A stretch of 64,000 nt of DNA from Merdivicinus sp050943495 (lineage in GTDB: Bacteria; Bacillota; Clostridia; Oscillospirales; Ruminococcaceae), in contig JBMNPH010000007.1 of NCBI GenBank assembly GCA_050943495.1, positions 53,784 through 117,783 of the forward strand. The letters are read 5' to 3'. The position numbers were made by a program, and so were the translations under genes. Positions 18,364-28,055 of the stretch are shown piece by piece. The notes under the pieces were generated by a model. That model saw only the letters and a list, made by a program, of their open reading frames with translations. It made no database searches and was not told the DNA's origin. Numbering within the stretch: the stretch's first letter is position 1; the number at the start of each line of letters is the position of its first letter.

Positions 18364-20073
18364 TTAAGAATGAAGTTCCTGATAATAAGCAGTCTTTTCA
18401 TCAATAATTGCTTGGCCGCCTGACTGTAAATATTGGTCAACAATCTGCTGGTAGACTGCCTCAAATTCATCCGGTGCAGCAGTTATAATTTTCACATAGC
18501 CGTCCGCATAAATCTTATCCAGATTCACCTGATATTTGGAAACAGAATCCAATACTTTGTCGTAACTGGGATACAGACGATTATCCACAAACATATCCTT
18601 AATAGAACTTTCCATGGATATCACACTTTGTTCTGTTTCATATTCGACTAACTCTGGATTATCCGGAAATTCATCGCTAAATGCTACATAAGTGGATATT
18701 GCTCGCAATTCATACTGTTCCGCTAAGGCATTTTCCGGATCCAAAGTAATATCGGGATGAGCATCCAACAAATACCAGTCTTTTTGATGCCATGTTTGAC
18801 GGCCACGCCATTCTTCAGGCTGTTCAGCGTCGGAAAGAGGCACACGATATCCGTTTTCATCATATTTCCAATGAATTCCTTCAATACCATCGATTAAACG
18901 AGTGGCAACCTCAGGCTGCGCCATCCATTCAAAATATTGCATAGCAAGATCCGGCACTTCACTGAAGGAAGGAACAAAGTTAAACAAAGAATAAACTGGA
19001 TTTCCTGATTTTTTTACTTCTCCTGCTTCATTTACAAAGGGATCGATGACTGTAACACGTGTTTCCGGGATATTTTTATATGTATCAAAACCTTCTCCAC
19101 CTGCAAAAAATCTTGATGTCAAGCCTCTTGCAGAGCCCCATGCACCTGTTGTAATCGCTTGCTTATACATCGTATTATTCTGATCCAAGGCAAACTCCGG
19201 ATTAATCAATCCTTCATTATATAATTGATTCAGGAACTGCATGCCATCTTTCCATCCTGGAAGAAGCAGCCACGGCAGTGTAAAATCTTCTTCCTCTGTC
19301 AAATCTGGATCTACAAAAGACCAAATAATATCTTGTATCTCCTTATGATCCGTACGGATTACAAATGGATAATTCAATTCGCCTAAATTGCCTGGGTCCT
19401 TTTCTTTAAATACTTTTAAAGTATTATACCATTCCTCGGTTGTAGTCGGAGCTTCCAGACCGCAGGCATCCAACCAATCCTGTCGAATTACAGTAGAATA
19501 TTGACCACGGAAAGATTTTAGTCCGGGAATCGCAACGATTTCTCCTTCACATTTTGCATAATCGATCGCATCACCTAACTTTGCCTGCAATAAAGGAGCA
19601 TCTTTATAATATTGGTCTAAAGGAGTTAATCCTCCTTGCGTTGCATATTGAAAAAGCACATTACGGTCATATGTACAACAGACATCCGGTGCTGATTTTG
19701 AAGCCATCAAAACGTTTAATTTATCATCCCGGGATCCATTGGGAACCAATACAAACTCTATATCTGCATTGGCATATTCGCCGAAGCTTTCCCTCATAAA
19801 ATCAGTAGTATAATTGTTATCACAAGTAGCATCACCATCGGTTATACCACGATCAAATAATTCTACTTTCAATGTTCGGCGTTCATCGCTGCGCAAAGGG
19901 TTGGCATTAGAGGATTCCGTTGAAGATGTTTCCTCGGAAGAAGCTGTCGAGGAATCAGTACTAGATTCCGTCTGACTTTCCCCATTGGAACCACAGGAAG
20001 CCAGCATGGATGCTGCTAAAATTGCTGTCAGAAGAAGACTAAAAACTTTTTTGGATCCTTTCCTATAATACAT
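18364..20073 (-). CDS. Extracellular sugar-binding lipoprotein, copy 1
   Basis: This 569-residue protein is the first and most divergent of three tandem paralogs. The signal peptide is followed by lipobox LASC (Cys27) and a Ser/Thr-rich linker. The core motifs VELFDRGI, MRESFGEYANADIEFVLVP and IEGIHWKYDENG are shared. The region around residues 440-500 (DPENALAEQYELRAISTYVAF) has little counterpart in the other copies, suggesting altered ligand recognition. RBS AAAGGAG precedes the ATG. It lies directly downstream of the membrane AraC sensor gene and has a clear promoter at 20127-20155. Confidence 0.93.
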   Translation of the reverse strand: MYYRKGSKKVFSLLLTAILAASMLASCGSNGESQTESSTDSSTASSEETSSTESSNANPLRSDERRTLKVELFDRGITDGDATCDNNYTTDFMRESFGEYANADIEFVLVPNGSRDDKLNVLMASKSAPDVCCTYDRNVLFQYATQGGLTPLDQYYKDAPLLQAKLGDAIDYAKCEGEIVAIPGLKSFRGQYSTVIRQDWLDACGLEAPTTTEEWYNTLKVFKEKDPGNLGELNYPFVIRTDHKEIQDIIWSFVDPDLTEEEDFTLPWLLLPGWKDGMQFLNQLYNEGLINPEFALDQNNTMYKQAITTGAWGSARGLTSRFFAGGEGFDTYKNIPETRVTVIDPFVNEAGEVKKSGNPVYSLFNFVPSFSEVPDLAMQYFEWMAQPEVATRLIDGIEGIHWKYDENGYRVPLSDAEQPEEWRGRQTWHQKDWYLLDAHPDITLDPENALAEQYELRAISTYVAFSDEFPDNPELVEYETEQSVISMESSIKDMFVDNRLYPSYDKVLDSVSKYQVNLDKIYADGYVKIITAAPDEFEAVYQQIVDQYLQSGGQAIIDEKTAYYQELHS

Positions 20074-20126
20074 AACTACAACTCCTTTGACTCTTTTACA
20101 TTTTTTTTGATTTGCTTGATGTTTTG

Positions 20127-20179
20127 ATTATAAACGTCGAAATTCTGAAATTCAATCTTCACAATTTATTGAGGTGAAG
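20127..20179 (-). promoter_or_regulatory. Promoter of solute-binding gene copy 1 with upstream inverted repeat
   Basis: On the minus strand TTGAAT (20150-20155), a 17-base spacer and TATAAT (20127-20132). Immediately upstream of the -35 an inverted repeat CTTCAC (20157-20162) / GTGAAG (20174-20179) is a candidate binding site, possibly for the AraC regulator encoded next door. The rest of the 316-base gap is AT-rich and holds an imperfect hairpin near 20232-20257. Confidence 0.7.
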
Positions 20180-20338
20180 TGAAATCATACAAATCATCAA
20201 ATATTGAAGTGCAAATTTTTACAGTTTTGGTAAAAAGGCCGCTATCATGGGCTTTTTTTGCAGATTAAAATTGTAAAAAATAATTTTGCTTCTTCATCGA
20301 AACAATCATATTTTGACAGGATAACCATCATTTTTTGT

Positions 20339-20376
20339 CAAAAAAATGCCTGTTTCAGCTCTCAACTGAAACAGGC
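20339..20376 (-). terminator. Terminator of the AraC sensor gene
   Basis: GCCTGTTTCAG (20348-20358) pairs perfectly with CTGAAACAGGC (20366-20376). On the minus strand the stem is followed by seven T residues, making a strong intrinsic terminator 14 bases after the stop. Confidence 0.9.
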
Positions 20377-20389
20377 AAATGCGATTTTT

Positions 20390-22651
20390 CTATGCATTTT
20401 CTGTCTTGGAAGATGCTCTCTTGCGATATTCTCCCGGTGAACATCCTTCAAATTTTTTGAAATAACGCGTCAAACTCTGTTCATTATTATAGCCAACCGC
20501 TGTTGCAATTTCTGTTAACGTATGCGTAGTTGTACAGAGAAGCTTTTTTGCTTCTTCAATTCGCATTGTATTAATATAATCCACAATGTTAATGCCAAAT
20601 TCCTCCAGGATCATTCGACGCAAACGACTGTAGCTTACCCCAATGTTTTCCGCCACTGTATTGACATCGATATCCTTTTGATAATTGGATCGAATGAAAC
20701 GCGCAGCCTTTTGCAATATGCTGATTTCTTCTGTTTGTAAATTGCTGCATGTTTCAATATACTGATGGATGAATTCACGGAAATATTCGATAATTTCATC
20801 AAATGTTTCCAAAGACGTTGCTTTTTGATACAGCACACCCGCATCAACTGATGACCCGCCTCGTTGTGCATCAAATCGGGAAAGCTCAAATACCAAGTAT
20901 CCAATAAAACTCGGCATTCCTTTTGCGCTTAAGCATATCGTTTGATTATGAACTTTTGTGGATAATTGATGGAAAACTGCATCAACTTCTGCCAGATCTT
21001 GCTGTTCTATAGCGCGAATCAACCGTTTAGTTTCTTCGGCAGGCAGATAAATTGGAGTTTTCTCCTCACTCTCACAAATGATCTGATTCTTTCCCAGCAA
21101 AATCCGTCGATCTGCCCGGAGCCTTGCTTCCTCTAATGAAAACGGAAGATAGCGAATGGAATGATATACTTCGCCTACCCCAATCGTAGCTGTATGGGAC
21201 AGTATCTGCTGAATTTTTTGCTGAATACTTTCAAATGCCTTTTGATTATAGTATTCCGCCGGTTCACTTTCACCATCAGATAGTTTTTCAAGCGGATGTA
21301 CCATATCAAAGCTCAATAAAAACTCAAAGCAATTTTGACTGACAATTTTTCCGATACTCTGAACTTGATTTTCGCTGAGAATTTCAGCTATCAAATTCAA
21401 TACCAATTCCTTAGTCTGGCCTTCCCACTGAAATCCTGCAATATCGTCAATTAAGATGCATACTGCACTATAAAATTGACGATTCAAATATTGATTCTCC
21501 TGCAAATCTTCAGAGTGCAGCAAAACCTTATCAAAAAACAGCTGTTCCTGCCGCAGTTCTTCCGTATTTTTAACCTGTTCTACCAATTTTGCAACTGCCT
21601 TATCAATCATTGCATCATTCGCAGGACTTTCCAATTTTAAACTATCTGACAGCCGATAAATACTCTGTACTGCTCGGCTAACCGGACTGTAAATCCGAAT
21701 GGTCGCAATATACCACGCCACTCCTGCTAAAAAGATTACTAAGCTGACAATTCCATAAACCGACAATAGCAACGTATCATATTCCGAAAATAACGACTGA
21801 TATTCTGCAATATTGATAAACGTATTTTGATAGCTGTCTTCCACAAAAGTCAACAAATACTGGTCATCCAACATCATTTGCTTTTGCGTACGCGCAGAAT
21901 AACATATTTTATCATAATTTTCAGTGAACAGCTGATTCAAAGCAGAATCATTAACTGAATCATATACGATTTGATCCTGGCTGTTCAATATCACAGTATC
22001 CTGCTTCGGATCGGAAGATTGAAACAATTCATTCAATGCCGATTTATTATAGTTGACAACGATCAATACTTTTTCGTCCGTAATATAAGAAGAATATTGA
22101 AAGATATATCGCACACAATCATAGGACCATTTCCGATAATCCGTTTCAAATCGAACAGAACCAGCCAAAAATGTGGGGATCTTCCCGGTTTTTTTCATCT
22201 CTTCGACGCTTTCCACCCAGTTCTGATCATAAAAATCCCACATATTACTTTCGTAATGTTCCGATGCAATAATATAATTGCTGTCCCAGAAGTGGACATA
22301 AATGGATTGAATAGAGTCATCCAATACGATAATGTCCTGCAATTGCTGTCGGATATTATAAATCCAATCAATTTGATCTTTTGTCAGTGGCGAAGCAATC
22401 AAACCCGAACTATCCGCCAAAGCAAAAATATCCTCACTGGAAAGGAGGGATTCGATATTACTTTGTACTCTTTGAAAGAGCGTCTGATGCATCTGAGCTG
22501 CCAATGTCTGACGCGACTCGATTTGTTCAATTACATCCTTTTCGGTATACTGCTTGACCAAAGTCACGTTACAAATATAGAGAACACCCGAAAAAAGAAG
22601 AATGATCACTGCCAATACAATCACAGCATATTTCAGGATTATTTTCTTCAT
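20390..22651 (-). CDS. Membrane-bound AraC-family sensor/regulator
   Basis: This 753-residue protein has one N-terminal helix (about residues 5-27), an extracytoplasmic domain of about 260 residues, and a second helix near residue 295 (LLSVYGIVSLVIFLAGVAWYI). A cytoplasmic linker follows, then a C-terminal AraC DNA-binding domain (DIDVNTVAENIGVSYSRLRRMI and TEIATAVGYNNEQSLTRYFKKFEG). This layout matches large Firmicutes regulators such as YtdP. It probably senses extracellular or SBP-bound sugar and activates the adjacent binding-protein and permease genes. The start at 22651 has GGGGGA 6 bases upstream; the in-frame ATG at 22678 lies before that site. Confidence 0.92.
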   Translation of the reverse strand: MKKIILKYAVIVLAVIILLFSGVLYICNVTLVKQYTEKDVIEQIESRQTLAAQMHQTLFQRVQSNIESLLSSEDIFALADSSGLIASPLTKDQIDWIYNIRQQLQDIIVLDDSIQSIYVHFWDSNYIIASEHYESNMWDFYDQNWVESVEEMKKTGKIPTFLAGSVRFETDYRKWSYDCVRYIFQYSSYITDEKVLIVVNYNKSALNELFQSSDPKQDTVILNSQDQIVYDSVNDSALNQLFTENYDKICYSARTQKQMMLDDQYLLTFVEDSYQNTFINIAEYQSLFSEYDTLLLSVYGIVSLVIFLAGVAWYIATIRIYSPVSRAVQSIYRLSDSLKLESPANDAMIDKAVAKLVEQVKNTEELRQEQLFFDKVLLHSEDLQENQYLNRQFYSAVCILIDDIAGFQWEGQTKELVLNLIAEILSENQVQSIGKIVSQNCFEFLLSFDMVHPLEKLSDGESEPAEYYNQKAFESIQQKIQQILSHTATIGVGEVYHSIRYLPFSLEEARLRADRRILLGKNQIICESEEKTPIYLPAEETKRLIRAIEQQDLAEVDAVFHQLSTKVHNQTICLSAKGMPSFIGYLVFELSRFDAQRGGSSVDAGVLYQKATSLETFDEIIEYFREFIHQYIETCSNLQTEEISILQKAARFIRSNYQKDIDVNTVAENIGVSYSRLRRMILEEFGINIVDYINTMRIEEAKKLLCTTTHTLTEIATAVGYNNEQSLTRYFKKFEGCSPGEYRKRASSKTENA

Positions 22652-22723
22652 GGCACATCCCCCTTTTTTCAGCAACATAAAATACAGTATATCATATTTT
22701 GCTCAAAAAGTACAGTCACAGGA

Positions 22724-23986
22724 TTAAATACATTCCAAATAAGCGTTGGCAGCTAATAGGATTCCTAACTTTCCTGTATTATAGGTCAGTCCGCCCTGTA
22801 CCCAAACCGAATAAGGTTCCCGCAGCGGACCATCCGCAGAAAGTTCCAGAGATGCACCCATTGTAAAGGTACCTGCTGCCATAATGACTTCATCCCCATA
22901 TCCGGGCATTGCCCACGGTTCCGGAGTGACAAAAGAATCCACTGGAGATCCTGCCTGTATTCCGCGGCAAAATGCACACAATTTTTCCGGACTACCCAGT
23001 TCAATCGCCGCAATAATATCCGTCCGCGGTTCCTTCCAATGGGGAGTTGTCCGACAGCCGAGTTCTTCAAATAAAGCACATGCAAAACAGGAAGTTTTGA
23101 CTGCATTCGCAACAGCAGAGGGGGCGTGGAAGAATCCCAAATACAAACCACGGTTCTGATCCTGGGTGCAACCTGATTCCCGTCCGATTCCGGGGCAGGT
23201 GGCACGATAACCGCACAATTCCACCAAATCTTTTCTTCCGGCAATATAACCGCCGGTCGGTGCAATTCCGCCGCCCGGATTTTTAATCAGCGATCCGGCC
23301 ATTAAATCAGCGCCTACCTGCACCGGTTCCATTTTTTCCACAAATTCTCCATAACAATTGTCCACAAAGACAATGACATCCGGATTGCCTTTCTTGGCAG
23401 CAGCGGCAATTTTTCCGATAATCTCCACTCGAAGAGATGGCCGCAGAGAATATCCGCGCGATCGCTGAATATAAATCATTTTTGCGGTTTTGGCCTCCAC
23501 TTCGATCGCCGCATAATCGGGCGTTCCGTCCGCCAGCAGATCCACCTGCCGGTAAGAAATCCCATATTCTGCCAAAGAACCGGTTTTTCCTCCCCGGATT
23601 CCGATGACCTCTTCCATGGTATCATAGGGAGCACCTGTCACCGAAACAACTGTATCTCCTGCACGAAGCACTCCAAACAATGCCGTAGAAAGGGTATGTG
23701 TTCCTGAAACAAACTGATGTCGGACGAGAGCATCTTCGGCCCCGAATGCCTGCGCAAAAACCCGGTCAAGATTATCCCGACCCATATCGTCATAGCCATA
23801 TCCGGTCGTTCCCACCAGATGCGCCGCGGAAACCCGATTGTCTGAAAATGCTTTCAGGACTTTTGCTTCATTAAATGCCTGGATTTCCTCAATACTCTGA
23901 AAAATTTCCCGGCATTTTTTCTCTGCCTGATCCGCCAATTCCAGAAGGCGGGGAGAAAATTCATACAATCCCTGATAATCTGTCAT
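22724..23986 (-). CDS. Methionine gamma-lyase-like PLP enzyme (PF06838 type)
   Basis: This 420-residue PLP-dependent aminotransferase-fold protein belongs to the family once called aluminium resistance protein. Motifs are FVSGTHTLSTALFGVLRAGD, VTGAPYDTMEEVIG and DVIVFVDNCYGEFVE. GSLIKNPGGGIAPTGGYIAGR carries the expected PLP lysine (IKNPGG). The length is normal. The true reaction is not settled; a C-S lyase or racemase on sulfur amino acids is assumed. AAAGGA precedes the ATG at 8-9 bases. It lies 16 bases downstream of a tandem pair of M42 peptidases and murD, in one minus-strand cluster. Confidence 0.88.
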   Translation of the reverse strand: MTDYQGLYEFSPRLLELADQAEKKCREIFQSIEEIQAFNEAKVLKAFSDNRVSAAHLVGTTGYGYDDMGRDNLDRVFAQAFGAEDALVRHQFVSGTHTLSTALFGVLRAGDTVVSVTGAPYDTMEEVIGIRGGKTGSLAEYGISYRQVDLLADGTPDYAAIEVEAKTAKMIYIQRSRGYSLRPSLRVEIIGKIAAAAKKGNPDVIVFVDNCYGEFVEKMEPVQVGADLMAGSLIKNPGGGIAPTGGYIAGRKDLVELCGYRATCPGIGRESGCTQDQNRGLYLGFFHAPSAVANAVKTSCFACALFEELGCRTTPHWKEPRTDIIAAIELGSPEKLCAFCRGIQAGSPVDSFVTPEPWAMPGYGDEVIMAAGTFTMGASLELSADGPLREPYSVWVQGGLTYNTGKLGILLAANAYLECI

Positions 23987-24002
23987 GCTTTACAATCCTT
24001 TT

Positions 24003-25034
24003 CTATTCCATTTCGTTTGCCAAATTTTCGAGCAATGCTCCAATCAAATCCCGCACTGCCTGCATATCATCCTGCCGGATCACGCATTGTGGGGCATGAA
24101 TGTACCGACAGGGGGCAGAAATTGCCACGACCTGTGCGCCCGCAGCGCCGCGCTGATATGCGGCCGCATCATTCCGGCCTGCAATCGCCGTTTTCAGCTG
24201 AGCCGGAATCTCCTTCTGGGAAGCGAGTTCCATACATCTCCGGTACAATGGACGCGGATATAGGGCGCCTTTGTCCATAAAGCTGACTACTGCGCCTTTT
24301 CCCAGCTTACATGCACAGTCCGGTTCGGAGATGCCGGGAAGATCCGCTGCGGAAGTTGCCTCCACAGCAATGGCAATATCCGGCTGCTGAGAAAATGCCG
24401 CCGCAGCCGCACCCAATCCGCCGGTCTCTTCCTGCACACTGAATACAAAGGTACAGTCCACCGGAAGATCTGACTGAATCAAATCAATCAGCACAGCACA
24501 GCCGAAACGATTGTCGATGGCTTTTCCGCGGAACGCACCATTTCCAAACGGCGCAAATTCCGGCAGAAATGTGACTGTATCGCCCAACTGAACGAGTTTT
24601 TCCGCCTCATCCCGGCTTGCACAGCCAATATCAATATAGAGTTTGTCCGCAGGAACAGCCGTTTTGCGTTCTTCAGCGTCCTGCAGATGGATCGGTTTTC
24701 CGCCAATTACGCCCGGAAGAGCATCCTCGCCCACCAATACCTGACGTCCGATCAGAACCCGCGCGTCAATTCCTCCTACCGTTGCAAAGGTAAGGCTACC
24801 ATCATCCGCGATCCCGTTGATGATCAATCCCACTTCATCCATATGAGCATCCAGAAGAATTTTACGCGAAGAGGCACGTGCCCCCTTTTTCCGGGCAATG
24901 ACATTGCCGAGTGCATCGATTTCCGCGTCGCAGTGTTCTTCAATCATCGAGAGAATTGCGCTTGCAACCGCACTCTCATCCCCGGAAACTCCGGGAATCC
25001 GGCACAATGTTTCCAATATTTCCTGTAAAGCCAT
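24003..25034 (-). CDS. M42 family metallo-aminopeptidase, copy 1
   Basis: This 343-residue cytoplasmic peptidase has the di-zinc ligand set of family M42: LDAHMDEVGLI (His), GKAIDNRFGC (Asp bridging both metals), SVQEETGGLGA (catalytic and ligand Glu), VEAT and YIHAPQ (last His). These enzymes form large tetrahedral aminopeptidases that trim peptides. RBS GGAGG precedes the ATG. It is 16 bases downstream of a second, clearly diverged M42 gene, so the pair is an old tandem duplication. Family members are sometimes called FrvX, glutamyl aminopeptidase or endoglucanase M; the peptidase role is the supported one. Confidence 0.93.
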   Translation of the reverse strand: MALQEILETLCRIPGVSGDESAVASAILSMIEEHCDAEIDALGNVIARKKGARASSRKILLDAHMDEVGLIINGIADDGSLTFATVGGIDARVLIGRQVLVGEDALPGVIGGKPIHLQDAEERKTAVPADKLYIDIGCASRDEAEKLVQLGDTVTFLPEFAPFGNGAFRGKAIDNRFGCAVLIDLIQSDLPVDCTFVFSVQEETGGLGAAAAAFSQQPDIAIAVEATSAADLPGISEPDCACKLGKGAVVSFMDKGALYPRPLYRRCMELASQKEIPAQLKTAIAGRNDAAAYQRGAAGAQVVAISAPCRYIHAPQCVIRQDDMQAVRDLIGALLENLANEME

Positions 25035-25050
25035 TCTGCAATCCTCCCCG

Positions 25051-26064
25051 TTACCGCAAAATATAAGCTGCGATCAGTTCTCCTACCGCTTCCACATCGG
25101 TGAGCTGCACCACTTCAACCGGCGTATGCATATACTTCAGCGGCAGCGAAATCAGCCCGGCCCGAACACCGCCTCTGGAAACGGCGATTCCATCCGCATT
25201 GGTGGAAGTTCTGCCGCCCATCGCCTCGATCGTAAACGGGATTGCCCGCTCTTTCGCAACAGCAACCAGTTCTTCAAACATTCCTCGGTTCAGCGGCGGC
25301 GCAATTCCAATCATAGCACCGCTGCCCATTTTCGGATAGCGATCCTTCAGTCCCTCCTGCAGGGCAAAACTTACGTCCACTGCAATGGCTTCCTCCGGCT
25401 GTTCGCGGAATGCTGCAACGACTGCACCCAAACCGCTCGTTTCCTCCTGCGCGGAAAACAGCACCGTCACCGCATAAGGCAGCGGCTTTCCGGCCAGCAA
25501 TTTTACCGCATGCAGAATCGCCGCCGCACCGGATCGGTCATCCAGTGAAACGGAAGTAGCGCGGCCATTCTGAAGCATGGTAAAATCTCCGGTCAGCGCC
25601 ACGCGGTCACCGGGCATGACGAGATTTTCGAGTTCTTCCCGGCTGTAACCGGTATCAATCGCAATTTCAGAAATTTCCGGCACTTTTTTGCGTTCCTCGT
25701 CATCTGAAAGATGCGGCGGTTTTGCAGCCACAATTCCCGGCAACGCCTGTTTACCCAGAACCGTCACCTGCTGTCCCAGAACCAGTCTCCGGTCAACGCC
25801 TCCGCAATTGGAAACCCTCAAAAAACCATTTTCTTCGATCTGTGTAACGATCATCCCAATCTGGTCAATATGCGCGTCCAACAAAATACGAGGTGCTTCC
25901 GCAGCTGCCCCCGGTAAATGCGCAATGACATTTCCGAACGCATCCACTGTCACATCATCCGTATATTCCCGCAGGATATGCGCTGCCGCTTCCGATGCGA
26001 CAAATTCTTCCCCGACTACACCGGGCGCTGCGCAAAGTTTCCGCAATACTTCCTCTGTTGTCAA
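25051..26064 (-). CDS. M42 family metallo-aminopeptidase, copy 2
   Basis: This 337-residue protein is homologous to its downstream neighbour and keeps all metal ligands: LDAHIDQIGMI, SLDDRSGAAAI, SAQEETSGLGA, VDVSF and YMHTPVEV. It uses a TTG start at 26064, preceded by AAGGAGG at 7 bases. It lies 12 bases downstream of murD, so the three genes are probably cotranscribed. Different residues around the S1 pocket from copy 1 imply different N-terminal residue preferences, an inference from divergence. Confidence 0.93.
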   Translation of the reverse strand: MTTEEVLRKLCAAPGVVGEEFVASEAAAHILREYTDDVTVDAFGNVIAHLPGAAAEAPRILLDAHIDQIGMIVTQIEENGFLRVSNCGGVDRRLVLGQQVTVLGKQALPGIVAAKPPHLSDDEERKKVPEISEIAIDTGYSREELENLVMPGDRVALTGDFTMLQNGRATSVSLDDRSGAAAILHAVKLLAGKPLPYAVTVLFSAQEETSGLGAVVAAFREQPEEAIAVDVSFALQEGLKDRYPKMGSGAMIGIAPPLNRGMFEELVAVAKERAIPFTIEAMGGRTSTNADGIAVSRGGVRAGLISLPLKYMHTPVEVVQLTDVEAVGELIAAYILR

Positions 26065-26076
26065 CGTGATTCCTCC

Positions 26077-27468
26077 TTACAATGCCTGCACAATTCTTTT
26101 GAAATGTTTGCCGCGTTCCTCAAAATTCCGATACAGGTCAAAGCTCGCACTCGCCGGCGACAAGCTTACGATATCTCCTGCCGCTGTATTTTCACGGGCA
26201 ATCTGTACTGCCTCCTCCATGGTAGCAGCATGCGCAATTTTTAGCCCGGACTCCGCAAATCCCGGACATTCGCGGACTGCTTTCTCAATTTTCGGCCCGG
26301 TTGCCCCCATCACGATCAGCAATTTAACCTTCTCCAAAATTTTCGGTGCCAATGGTTCGTACGGAATCTTTTTATCATATCCGCCCGCAATGATACAGAT
26401 TTTCCGGTCAAAGGAATCCAATCCTGCGATTGTACGGGTGGGGCTGGAAGCAATGGAGTCGTTATACCATTCCACACCGTCCAGAATTCTCACCAGTTCA
26501 ATCCGATGTTCCACTCCGCCAAAAGTGCGGACAACCTCCAGAATATCAGAAGCCGGCACTTCTCCATCCACGGCGGCAATCGCTGTGAGGACATTTTCTA
26601 CATTATGCATTCCCCGAATGAGAATTTCATCCTTGTGGAACAGCTTTTCTATCCGGCCATGCCGGGAAAAACAGAGAAATCCCTCTTCATCCAGAAAAGC
26701 GCCGTGTTCCGGCTTTTCCTTCATGGAAAACCAGGAGAGTTCCCCCCGCACTTCCGAGGCGAACCCGCTCGTCACCGGATCATCCAAATTCAGCACAGTG
26801 CGGGAAAAGGCGTCCTGATGAAGAAAGATATTTTTCTTCGCATTGGTGTACTCCGCCATATCCTTATGAACATCCAGATGGTTCGGCGTTACATTTTTCA
26901 CCACCGATACATCCGGTGCACATCGCATCGACAGCAGCTGGAAGCTGGACAACTCCACAACAGCCGCATCTTCTTCGCGAATTTCCTCGATTTCCGGCAG
27001 CAGCGCCTTACCGATATTGCCGCCAAGATGGACGGTCCGGCCGGATTTTTCCAAAAATTTTGCAATTAAGGTTGAAGTTGTGGTCTTTCCATCCGAACCG
27101 GTGATGGCAAACAGTTTGCAGGGACAAAGTTTGCAGAAGCATTCCATTTCACTGGTAACAACCTTTCCGGCCTTCCGCGCTTCCTGCAGAGCCGGAGAAA
27201 GGTAATACATACCAGGAGTCCGAAAAATGACATCCGCATCTTTCAATGCGTCCAAATAATTTTCCCCCAGCCGGAACTTGGCCCCTAAAGCAGACAGCCG
27301 CTCATAATCTTCTCCCAGCTGTTCCGCGGAACGTTTGTCGCAGACCGTCACATCGATTCCTTTTTCCAGAAATTTCTCAATCAAACGGGTATGGCTTACC
27401 CCAATTCCAATCAAAACGACCTTTTTATCCTGTAAATCCCGATACCACCGGGCAATTGATCCTGCCAT
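26077..27468 (-). CDS. murD: UDP-N-acetylmuramoyl-L-alanine--D-glutamate ligase MurD
   Basis: This 463-residue cytoplasmic Mur ligase adds D-Glu to UDP-MurNAc-L-Ala. The N-terminal Rossmann-like domain binds the UDP part (KKVVLIGIGVSHTRLIEKFL). The central ATPase domain has the P-loop ITGSDGKTTTSTL, SSFQLLSM, and NVTPNHLDVHKDMAEYTNAKKNIF with the carbamylated-Lys region. The C-terminal domain has GVEHRIE and NDSIASSPTRTIAGL. The length is normal. GAAGGGTGA precedes the ATG. It is isolated from the usual dcw cluster but sits close to the D-Asx cross-bridge genes at 28-31.9 kb. Confidence 0.95.
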   Translation of the reverse strand: MAGSIARWYRDLQDKKVVLIGIGVSHTRLIEKFLEKGIDVTVCDKRSAEQLGEDYERLSALGAKFRLGENYLDALKDADVIFRTPGMYYLSPALQEARKAGKVVTSEMECFCKLCPCKLFAITGSDGKTTTSTLIAKFLEKSGRTVHLGGNIGKALLPEIEEIREEDAAVVELSSFQLLSMRCAPDVSVVKNVTPNHLDVHKDMAEYTNAKKNIFLHQDAFSRTVLNLDDPVTSGFASEVRGELSWFSMKEKPEHGAFLDEEGFLCFSRHGRIEKLFHKDEILIRGMHNVENVLTAIAAVDGEVPASDILEVVRTFGGVEHRIELVRILDGVEWYNDSIASSPTRTIAGLDSFDRKICIIAGGYDKKIPYEPLAPKILEKVKLLIVMGATGPKIEKAVRECPGFAESGLKIAHAATMEEAVQIARENTAAGDIVSLSPASASFDLYRNFEERGKHFKRIVQAL

Positions 27469-27560
27469 TAATCTTCACCCTTCCAGCTATTCAATCACTA
27501 ACAGTATAAGCTTTTTTGAAAGAATTATCAAGGGGGATTTTGGAGAAACAGTTTTGTCCC

Positions 27561-27845
27561 TCAAAATTGGAACAAGCCTTCCCGATATAAAGCGATCACA
27601 ATTACGGCAATACTCCATAGGATGGCAGTCAGCGGTGCCAAAATTTGAAAAGACAGATGTTTTGTCTTATGACGGAACGTAATCATTCCCAGCCAAAGCC
27701 CCCATCCGCCGCCCAAAGCAGCCAGTCCCAGTAATGTCTTTTCGGGAATTCGCCACCGATTCCGGCGCGCTTTGTATTTATCCACTCCGCACAGAAAAAA
27801 ATCTAAGAGAGAGAGGATCAGCAGGTAAAAAAGTATCCACTTCAT
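27561..27845 (-). CDS. DUF1294 family small membrane protein
   Basis: This 94-residue protein has three hydrophobic segments. The motif LCGVDKYKARRNRWRIPEKTL (about residues 18-38), followed by LGGGWGLWLGMITFRHKTKH, is the DUF1294 signature. The function is unknown. GGAGG precedes the ATG. It is upstream of murD on the same strand and divergent from the D-aspartate ligase gene. Confidence 0.85.
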   Translation of the reverse strand: MKWILFYLLILSLLDFFLCGVDKYKARRNRWRIPEKTLLGLAALGGGWGLWLGMITFRHKTKHLSFQILAPLTAILWSIAVIVIALYREGLFQF

Positions 27846-27963
27846 ATTCCGATTCCTCCAAAATTTTGATTACTACGATTTTATCACACTTCTCTGCCGC
27901 CTGCAACCCGCTCTCATTTTCTCCTATTTTAAGGAAGAAACCCAAAGAAATTTTTAATTTTCC

Positions 27964-27992
27964 TTGTAATTCCCCCTGAACCCGTGTATAAT
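27964..27992 (+). promoter_or_regulatory. Promoter of the D-Asx cross-bridge operon
   Basis: TTGTAA (27964-27969), a 17-base spacer and TATAAT (27987-27992) place the transcript start near 27999. This rules out an upstream GTG at 27984 as the start of the ligase gene. Confidence 0.85.
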
Positions 27993-28055
27993 AGAATCGA
28001 TATGGTGTGTTCTTCTGCGGATACACAAAAAATCATCCCGAAAGGATCGATACTT

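Noticed and set aside
20232..20257. Terminator on the plus strand between the AraC sensor and binding-protein gene
   Set aside because: The stem has a central mismatch and no plus-strand gene precedes it.
25688..26818. 376-codon plus-strand open frame across the M42 and murD genes
   Set aside because: Spans two real minus-strand genes; Ser/Ile/Arg-rich shadow translation.
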